From: Rhodospirillales bacterium
GTDB taxonomy: Bacteria; Pseudomonadota; Alphaproteobacteria; Rhodospirillales; Casp-alpha2
Direction of reading: 5' to 3'
NCBI GenBank assembly: GCA_028282185.1
Contig: JANQIJ010000182.1
Coordinates: 1 to 7,538 of the forward strand
DNA length: 7,538 bases
Position numbers and translations under genes: made by a program. The notes below the pieces were generated by a model, which ran no database searches, was not told the origin of the DNA, and saw nothing but the letters and a program-made list of their open reading frames with translations. Positions 1 to 5,824 of the stretch are shown piece after piece; position 1 is the stretch's first letter; each line of letters starts with the position of its first letter.

Positions 1-791
1 CGCTGCGCGCCGGGATCGGTTTTTTGACGCCGTTCTGGCTGTTCGCCCTGGCCTGTTTTTGGCGGACCCTGCGCCATTCCGCGCGGCAAACGGATCAGAA
101 GGCGCACCCCATGGCCCGCGTGATCGGCCTGCATCTCTTGTTGGTGGCCGGCATCACTCTCGTCGGCAGCCTGTTGCTGCCGGAATTCCGAATTCGCACG
201 CATTACATGCTGGTCCTGCTGCTGTTGCCGGTATGGCTGCTGCTGCGGGTCGAGAGCAAACGCCCCGAGCCGGGCGAACTGCGGCTTTACGGGGCCATGA
301 TATCCGTTTGTTTGCTCGTCGCTCCCCTGGGATTGATCACCAAGTTCATCGCCGAACCGGCGTTCTGCGGGCGTTGCCAACATCACATTCCCTATGCCGA
401 TTTAGCCGATCAAATCCGTGCCTTGGGCTTCACCGGCGGGACCATTGTCGCCACCTTCACCCCGGACCCCCTACCGGGAAATCTGCGCGCCCGGTTCCCC
501 AAGGTCCGGGTGATCAGCCCGAAACACCCGAACGTGATCCCCCCCGTCCAACCCGGCGCCCAGGGCGGGAACGCTGGCGGGCAGTGCCTGGTGGTTTGGT
601 CGGCGGACGCGGCGGGCGATCCGAAATCGCCGGCGATCAGCGGTGTCAATGGGCTGTTGGGGGCCGGCATTCCCTATCGCACCGAACATCGCCTGCTGAC
701 CGCGCCGATGCCCGTGGTTCTGCCCTGGGTCGATGACAAGATCGCGACCTTGGGCGTGATATTGACGGAAGGGCGCGGCGACTGCCGTTAA
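1..791 (+). CDS. GT39/ArnT-like (PMT_2) membrane glycosyltransferase, 3' part only
   Basis: C-terminal part (262 residues, first full codon at position 3) of a polytopic inner-membrane glycosyltransferase. The frame is open to the window edge, so a TTG at 24 is very unlikely to be the real start. Identification rests on clear alignment with the complete paralogue at 788-2320: both have a '(G)L-T/S-PF' membrane segment, then hydrophobic helices (here about positions 125-185, 200-250 and 290-350), then a soluble domain with CxxC (codons at 366 and 375), 'GGTIVA', a Gly-Gln-Cys-Leu motif (Cys codon at 585) and a terminal Gly-Asp-Cys-Arg. Family members use polyprenyl-phosphate-linked sugars and act on the periplasmic face; the acidic catalytic loop would lie upstream of the window. 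The acceptor and sugar cannot be told. The TAA stop (789-791) overlaps the stop of the convergent paralogue. Confidence 0.85.
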   Translation, partial: LRAGIGFLTPFWLFALACFWRTLRHSARQTDQKAHPMARVIGLHLLLVAGITLVGSLLLPEFRIRTHYMLVLLLLPVWLLLRVESKRPEPGELRLYGAMISVCLLVAPLGLITKFIAEPAFCGRCQHHIPYADLADQIRALGFTGGTIVATFTPDPLPGNLRARFPKVRVISPKHPNVIPPVQPGAQGGNAGGQCLVVWSADAAGDPKSPAISGVNGLLGAGIPYRTEHRLLTAPMPVVLPWVDDKIATLGVILTEGRGDCR

Positions 792-803
792 CGGCAGTCG
801 CCG
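776..803. repeat. Perfect 28-bp palindrome spanning both convergent stop codons
   Basis: The half-site CGGCGACTGCCGTT is followed directly by its exact reverse complement, with the symmetry axis between 789 and 790 inside TTAA. Positions 775 and 804 break the symmetry. Each strand reads GGC GAC TGC CGT TAA, so both proteins end Gly-Asp-Cys-Arg and the two TAA codons overlap. As RNA it could form a stem of about 12 bp with a UUAA loop on either transcript, so it may act as a bidirectional terminator or 3'-end stabiliser. No U-tract follows on either strand, so an intrinsic terminator is not proven. Confidence 0.9.
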
Positions 804-2320
804 ATGGCATCGAACAGCATGTAGGACCAGACCCGCCCGCGTCCGGGCGCGCCCGAGATCGCCAATTCCATCGTCACTGACACGACATCGGACGGCGGTC
901 GAATATCGAGCGCTTGCGCCGCCCGGGCCTTGACCGCGCCTGCGGCCGCCGCGTCCCCCTGCCAGATCAACAGGCATTGGCCGCTGTCACCGGGCTGCGG
1001 CGCCGGCGGCAGGTAATCGACCCAGCGGGTGCTGAGGACACGGCTATCGGGAAAATAGCCGCGCAACGGGCCGGCCAGTTGCGCGGGCCGGTCATCGGCG
1101 ACGATGGTCCCGCGGCGGAACCCGGCGGCCTGAAGCCGCTCGGCCATCGTCGCATAGGGGATGAAGAAGGTGCACTTGCGGCAGTTTTCGGGCGCCCAAG
1201 CCGCCCGCCCTGCAAGACCGGCCGGGACGGCGATGGCGATGACCATAAGCCCCGTCGCCAACCAGCGCGCGCGCCGTCCGTGGGCCGCGCCGTCGGCGCT
1301 GTCGCCGTAAACCTTGAGGCGCAGCAGCACATAAAAAACGGCGGGAAACCACACGACCATCCAGTTGTTGCGCACGTCGGGCAAGGCAATGACGGCGATG
1401 GCCAGTGCGATGATCACGGCCAACCCCAAGAGATAGGCCTCAAGGAAGCGCCCAACATTCACCAGGCGGTCGCCCGGCCGGGCAAGTGGGCGAAACGCGC
1501 CCGGCTGCAAGACCACGGCCAGGGGGAGAAACGGACTCAACAAGCCGAGGGACGCGATCAGCGCCTGCCACAATCCCTGTCCGGTCGCCGCCAGCCGGCC
1601 GCCATCGGCGTGACCAAGGCCGCCGGCCGACGCCGCCTGGCCCAGGCCATCCCAGGTCATGGCCAATACCGCGCCCGCGGGAACCAAGGCGGCCCCGAGC
1701 GTCAGGACAAAGGGCGTCGTCAGCAGCCGCGGGCGCAAGCCGGGATGACGCCAGGCGGCGAACAGCAGAGCCGCCAGGAAGACCGCGAACGTATATTTCG
1801 CCATCAGTCCGACGGCCACGGCAAACGCCAGCCACAGATGGTCCCAGGCGCCGGCGCGGTCTTCCAGGCGGAGCAGCAACCAAAGGCTCGCCGCCATGGC
1901 GGCCATGGCCAGAACCGTATGACTGTAGGTGACCAGGGTTTCCCAGCCGATGAAATAGCAGGCAAGCAGACCAAGCGGCGCCAGGGCGGCGAGGGCCGGA
2001 TCGGCCAACAGACGCCGCGCCGCCAGATAGGCGAAGGCATAGAACGCCGTGATCAAGGCGTACTTGAGACCGATCACGGCGCCGATCGACGGTCCCAGAA
2101 CCGATTGAACCGCCAGCAAAAGCCAGGCATAGAGCGGTGGCTGACCGGTCTTGTAGGCCAGGCTCCAGGACTGGGCATAGTACAGGATTTCTCCATCGTC
2201 GTCGGATCCGCCAGGGAACAAGGTCAAGCGCAGGACCATCAAGAAGGCCATGAAGGCCAAAAGGATCACGGCCAAACCGGCAGGCCGGTCAACGGGAACC
2301 CAGCGCGGCAGGACGGTCAT
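788..2320 (-). CDS. GT39/ArnT-like (PMT_2) membrane glycosyltransferase, complete
   Basis: A 510-residue polytopic glycosyltransferase of the dolichyl-phosphate-mannose/ArnT-like superfamily. The first helix (about residues 15-35) is followed by a periplasmic loop with an acidic cluster Asp-Asp-Asp-Gly-Glu (residues 40-44) and then 'YYAQSW..AYKTGQPPLYAWL'. This matches the D(D/E)-type catalytic loop and the 'HPPL' region typical of PMT_2 proteins. Many hydrophobic helices follow to about residue 372, then a soluble, probably periplasmic C-terminal domain with CxxC (Cys380, Cys383), Gln-Cys-Leu (Cys449) and Cys509 next to the C-terminus. I chose the ATG at 2320. A longer frame starting at 2434 adds 38 Arg/Pro-rich residues that overlap the upstream AsmA-like gene and have no family character. 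No good Shine-Dalgarno is visible; the start lies 13 nt after the AsmA-like stop, suggesting translational coupling. Sugar donor and acceptor are unknown. Confidence 0.88.
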   Translation of the reverse strand: MTVLPRWVPVDRPAGLAVILLAFMAFLMVLRLTLFPGGSDDDGEILYYAQSWSLAYKTGQPPLYAWLLLAVQSVLGPSIGAVIGLKYALITAFYAFAYLAARRLLADPALAALAPLGLLACYFIGWETLVTYSHTVLAMAAMAASLWLLLRLEDRAGAWDHLWLAFAVAVGLMAKYTFAVFLAALLFAAWRHPGLRPRLLTTPFVLTLGAALVPAGAVLAMTWDGLGQAASAGGLGHADGGRLAATGQGLWQALIASLGLLSPFLPLAVVLQPGAFRPLARPGDRLVNVGRFLEAYLLGLAVIIALAIAVIALPDVRNNWMVVWFPAVFYVLLRLKVYGDSADGAAHGRRARWLATGLMVIAIAVPAGLAGRAAWAPENCRKCTFFIPYATMAERLQAAGFRRGTIVADDRPAQLAGPLRGYFPDSRVLSTRWVDYLPPAPQPGDSGQCLLIWQGDAAAAGAVKARAAQALDIRPPSDVVSVTMELAISGAPGRGRVWSYMLFDAIGDCR

Positions 2321-2333
2321 CGACGGACCGAGA

Positions 2334-5300
2334 TCAAGGGTCTGTGGTCGGTGTGGGCGACGCCGTCGCGGGGTCCGCATTCGGATCAAGGGACCCCACC
2401 GACGCCGGATCGGTGGTCGGATCGCCGAACACACCGAACAGCTTGCGGAGAAAGCCCGGCGTCAGGACCGATAGCGGATTGACGTTCACGTCGGGGTCTT
2501 CTTGGCGGCCGGTCAGGCGGAAATTGGCCGCGAACAGGCCGCTGCCTTTCTCACCACCGGTGATCAGGCCGCCCAATAGCGGGATGCGGCCCAAGGCGCT
2601 GTTCAAGGCATAGGCCGGGACCACGGTGCCCTGCAAATCGACGACATCCGCGTCCGTGTACAGCGCGCCCGACGCGGTGAATCCCAATGACGTGCCGGCC
2701 GCGCGGGCGTTTCTGATTTCGACCACCCCGCGGCGCATGGTGAAGGGGATGTCCAAGACGGCGAAGCCAAGACCATCGCCCTGCAACGCATCGAGAATCC
2801 CGGTCAACGCCATGATGCTGACCAGATGGGCCAAGGCCGGCGCCCGGGTTACGCGGTAATCGCGGATCACCATGCGCCCGTCGAGCGGCCGGTCAGGGTG
2901 GCTGTCGTCGAACTTGCCGGTCAGCTTGAGCACCCCGCCCCGCATGTTGTCATAGACCTTGACCGCGCGCAGCACCTCACCAGCGTCGCCGGTCGATACC
3001 GTCAGTTCGCGGTTGCCGTCGGCGCCCGGTTGCAGGGTCACGTTGACCGCGACGTCCTTGTTCAAAACCGAGCGCAGCAGCACGGTACGCCAAACGTCAC
3101 CGGCATGGTCGAACGTCGCCGAAACGTTGCTCAGCACCTTGCGCTCGTCCAACCAGACCTTGTCGAACTCGCCGGCAAAGACGAAATTGCCGATTTCCCG
3201 ATCATCCTTGTTGTCCGTCATTTCCGCCCAAAACGGCGAGAGGTCCAGACCGGCGCCATGAAATCCCACATCCCAGGCACCGTCGGCCCTGCGGATCAGG
3301 GCGCCCTTCATGTCCGTTCGGCCGAACAGAATCTGGGAGAAATCGATCCGACGCATGTCCGCCGTGTCGTGATCGAAGCCGATCCGTCCGGCGACGGCCA
3401 GATCTTCCGCGTAGACCGCGAAGTGATCGATCTTCTTCACCTTGGTATCGCGCAACGACAGATTGATCTCGGCCCGGCCGGCGACGCCCGCCGGCTTTGA
3501 CCACTTAAATTTCGGCACATCGACACTGGCTTCTTCGAGATCGGCGCGGATCTCGATTCGCGTGTCGCGATCCTTCAACACGGTGAACCGCAAGTCCGCG
3601 GTGAACGGCCCGTGCACGTAGTCGTCGTCGATCGGCCCCAATTCCAGATTCAGGTCGCGGATCCTCTGCATGTCCGGAACCCGGCCGGACAGGTCCAGGA
3701 TCGTGCGGAAGGCAGCGGTATCGCCGAAGTTTTCGCGCCAGGAAAGCTCCGCCGGAATATTGGCCACGGCGCCATAGCCCCTGACATCCATGCCTTTCTT
3801 GTCGATAGACATGTCGAGGTCGGCGTCGGACAGGTCGAAGCCATGCAAGGCGCCGGGGACGGAAGCCCCGCGCAGTCGGGCCTCGGCCGCTATATCGACG
3901 TCGTCCAGAGGCAGATCACGAGCAAGCGGCAAATCGACCTTCAGGCGAACCTTGGCGCTGCCGGTTGCGCCCTTCGGATCGATCCCCATCTGCGTCGCAT
4001 AACCCAGCGGCTCGTGATCGATCAGGGCCAAGGCCTTGTCCAAGTCCCCGCCCAGATTGACGGTGATCTCGGCCCGTTCCTGATCGCGGTCAATGCCGGT
4101 CAAAAAGATCAGGCCGTCCTCGACCTGCATCCCTTGCGAACGGCCGCCGGTGACGAAGAGGTCAAACCGCTTGTGGGTGAAGTCGGCGCGGCCCGTCACA
4201 TCGGTAACCGGCGGCATGCCCTCCAGATAGGACACCGTGGCGTCCTTGATCTCCATTTCGCCGATCGCGGAAACCAGGCGCCAGCCGGCCGATTGTTTTT
4301 CGATCCGAGTCTTCATTGCCAGCTTGGGAACCTGGCCGGCGCTGACGTTTTCGGTCCACCAATCGTAGACGTCCGGCGCCCATTCGGCGGCCCAATAGCG
4401 ATCCACGCCCTTCAACGGCACATCTCGGATACGAATGTCGAAATCCGCGACGGCAGCGCCGGTGGCTTCGTCGACGGCACCCGACACGTCAACCATCGGC
4501 CCCCCGGTTGCCAGTTGAAGGCGGGCGATCTCCAAGCGGTCGACATCCTTCAAGTACTTGCCGGCGAAGCTGAGACCGTCCAGCGGCAGGCGATGTGATT
4601 CCGAGCCCGGCACCGCGACCGTGGTACCTTCGGGGGTCTTGATGACGAATTCGTGGACCTCTCCAACCCCGGCGCGGCCGTCGTAATAGCCGTCGAGAAC
4701 GAGTTCCTCGATTTCGACGGTCTGTGCCACCGGCGCCGGCAGCTCGATCCGCCCAGGCCCGCCGGACAACTGGAAGCCGACCTCGTCGGGCAGGCCATCG
4801 ATGGACATGCCCAAGGCGACCTGGCCTTTCAAGGGAATCCGCAATCCGGCCAGGCGACGCAGGTCCGGGTGGAAGTCGGCCAAGGTCTGCGGGTCCAGTT
4901 CGGCGAAATCAATGCTCAGGTTGAGCCGCCGGTCTTTGCTCAGATAAGCGCCTTCGGCATTGATCTCCGACGTCCGGCCGCCAAGGTCCATCTGCAAGGA
5001 AACTTCACCGGCGATGCCAAGGGCATCGCGGGTCAGGCGAATGTCGGCCACCGGGGCGATCCACAACCGATTGAGCACGCGGTCTTCGATCACCGCTTCG
5101 GCGCCGATCACGCTGAGCCGGCTGAGAAACGCCAGGGGCGATTCGGGCGAAGGTGTCTCAAACAGCATGTCGAACAGACCGCCGCCGAAATTGCGTTCGC
5201 CCGACGGACTGCCGAGGTCGAGTTCCAGACTGCCGTCGCGGTTGCGGCGCATGGTCAGGCTGGGGCCGAACAAATCGATGGTCTTGGGCACGATTTCGCC

Positions 5301-5717
5301 GCGCCGGATCAACGCAGTGGTGCTCAGCGAAAACGAAATCTCCGGAATAGAGGCGACGACCTCTCCGTCGCGGTCGACGGCTTCCACGTCGAGAACCCGG
5401 ATATCCAATGCCCGTTCCCAACCGGCCCAGGTCAGGATCGTGTCGCCCATGGAAATCTTCATTTCCGGTTGATCGGCGTTCAAGCGGTCTTCGATATAGG
5501 GCGTCAGGAAGCTCAGGGAGATCGGCCCTTTCGACAACTGCCAGGCAAGGACAAGGCCGACGATCGTCACCCCCGCGGTCAAGCCGGCGATCAGGTGCAA
5601 GGCGCCCCGGTAGCACCGCGCCAACACACGCCCCCCCGCCGACGGCTTCGGCCGGTCTTGGTCGCCCTCCGGCGTTGGTTGGTCTTGGTGTTCGTTCACT
5701 GTTCGTTTGACGCCCAT
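2334..5717 (-). CDS. AsmA/YhdP-like (DUF3971-type) envelope protein
   Basis: An 1127-residue protein with a charged, Pro-rich cytoplasmic N-terminus (residues 1-35), one transmembrane helix (about 39-60) and a very long, beta-strand-rich periplasmic region of repeated 'AsmA-like' sheets. Early landmarks are 'GPISLSFLTPYIEDRLN' (about 64-80) and a following 'VLDVEAVDRDGEVVASIPEISFSLS' segment, both typical of DUF3971/AsmA-like proteins. The last conserved part (about 927-1097) includes 'GVLKLTGKFDDS', 'PLLGGLITGG' and 'FRLTGRQEDPDVNVNPLSVL', resembling YhdP/TamB C-termini. An acidic Pro/Thr/Asp tail (1098-1127) follows. E. coli relatives (YhdP, about 1260 residues; TamB; YdbH) help move phospholipid between inner and outer membrane; that role is inferred here. 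The ATG at 5717 is the most upstream start in this frame, but no Shine-Dalgarno is seen and a hairpin abuts it; a GTG seven codons in (5699) is an alternative. It heads a likely operon with the glycosyltransferase at 788-2320. Confidence 0.88.
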   Translation of the reverse strand: MGVKRTVNEHQDQPTPEGDQDRPKPSAGGRVLARCYRGALHLIAGLTAGVTIVGLVLAWQLSKGPISLSFLTPYIEDRLNADQPEMKISMGDTILTWAGWERALDIRVLDVEAVDRDGEVVASIPEISFSLSTTALIRRGEIVPKTIDLFGPSLTMRRNRDGSLELDLGSPSGERNFGGGLFDMLFETPSPESPLAFLSRLSVIGAEAVIEDRVLNRLWIAPVADIRLTRDALGIAGEVSLQMDLGGRTSEINAEGAYLSKDRRLNLSIDFAELDPQTLADFHPDLRRLAGLRIPLKGQVALGMSIDGLPDEVGFQLSGGPGRIELPAPVAQTVEIEELVLDGYYDGRAGVGEVHEFVIKTPEGTTVAVPGSESHRLPLDGLSFAGKYLKDVDRLEIARLQLATGGPMVDVSGAVDEATGAAVADFDIRIRDVPLKGVDRYWAAEWAPDVYDWWTENVSAGQVPKLAMKTRIEKQSAGWRLVSAIGEMEIKDATVSYLEGMPPVTDVTGRADFTHKRFDLFVTGGRSQGMQVEDGLIFLTGIDRDQERAEITVNLGGDLDKALALIDHEPLGYATQMGIDPKGATGSAKVRLKVDLPLARDLPLDDVDIAAEARLRGASVPGALHGFDLSDADLDMSIDKKGMDVRGYGAVANIPAELSWRENFGDTAAFRTILDLSGRVPDMQRIRDLNLELGPIDDDYVHGPFTADLRFTVLKDRDTRIEIRADLEEASVDVPKFKWSKPAGVAGRAEINLSLRDTKVKKIDHFAVYAEDLAVAGRIGFDHDTADMRRIDFSQILFGRTDMKGALIRRADGAWDVGFHGAGLDLSPFWAEMTDNKDDREIGNFVFAGEFDKVWLDERKVLSNVSATFDHAGDVWRTVLLRSVLNKDVAVNVTLQPGADGNRELTVSTGDAGEVLRAVKVYDNMRGGVLKLTGKFDDSHPDRPLDGRMVIRDYRVTRAPALAHLVSIMALTGILDALQGDGLGFAVLDIPFTMRRGVVEIRNARAAGTSLGFTASGALYTDADVVDLQGTVVPAYALNSALGRIPLLGGLITGGEKGSGLFAANFRLTGRQEDPDVNVNPLSVLTPGFLRKLFGVFGDPTTDPASVGSLDPNADPATASPTPTTDP

Positions 5718-5757
5718 CGGGAACTGGCGGGCGCTTGACCTGACCCGCCGGTTCCCG
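5718..5757. repeat. 14-bp inverted repeat abutting the AsmA-like start codon
   Basis: The left arm CGGGAACTGGCGGG (5718-5731) and right arm CCCGCCGGTTCCCG (5744-5757) pair over 14 positions with one non-Watson-Crick pair (5725/5750). That pair is G-U in + strand RNA and C-A in - strand RNA. The 12-nt loop is 5732-5743. The left arm touches the start codon of the - strand AsmA-like gene (ATG at 5717-5715), so it lies where that gene's ribosome binding site would be. It could be a two-fold operator in DNA or a leader hairpin that limits translation; the sequence does not decide. Confidence 0.7.
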
Positions 5758-5824
5758 CAGTGTTTGCGGCCCAGCCCCAGTCCGGTGACATTGCGCCGGC
5801 CCGACCCGCGAAAGATATGCGATT
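5718..5824. promoter_or_regulatory. Divergent promoter region between AsmA-like gene and glnE
   Basis: A 107-bp non-coding gap separates the two start codons, so promoters for both genes are expected here. I see a TTGACC at 5735-5740 on the + strand but no credible -10 box at 16-19 bp spacing, and no sigma-54 type GG-N10-GC element that I would defend. The left part is occupied by the inverted repeat at 5718-5757. Assignment as a promoter region is positional. Confidence 0.55.

Noticed and set aside
24..26. TTG as the start of the first glycosyltransferase
   Set aside because: The frame stays open to the window edge and the residues before it (LRAGIGF) align with the paralogue's internal segment, so the gene begins upstream of the window.
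776..803. Classical Rho-independent terminator
   Set aside because: The stem is strong, but no run of T follows on either strand, so I report it as a palindrome with possible terminator function instead.
914..2482. A 522-codon open frame on the + strand
   Set aside because: Antisense to the complete glycosyltransferase; the translation is rich in Arg, Gln and Gly without hydrophobic or domain structure, while the - strand frame has clear membrane helices and a family motif.
4653..5738. A 361-codon open frame on the + strand, and a similar 328-codon frame at 3612-4598
   Set aside because: Both are antisense shadows of the AsmA-like gene, with no domain character and no ribosome binding site worth noting.
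5735..5763. TTGACC as a sigma-70 -35 box for glnE
   Set aside because: No acceptable -10 hexamer occurs at normal spacing, and the hexamer lies in the loop of the inverted repeat; the match could be chance.
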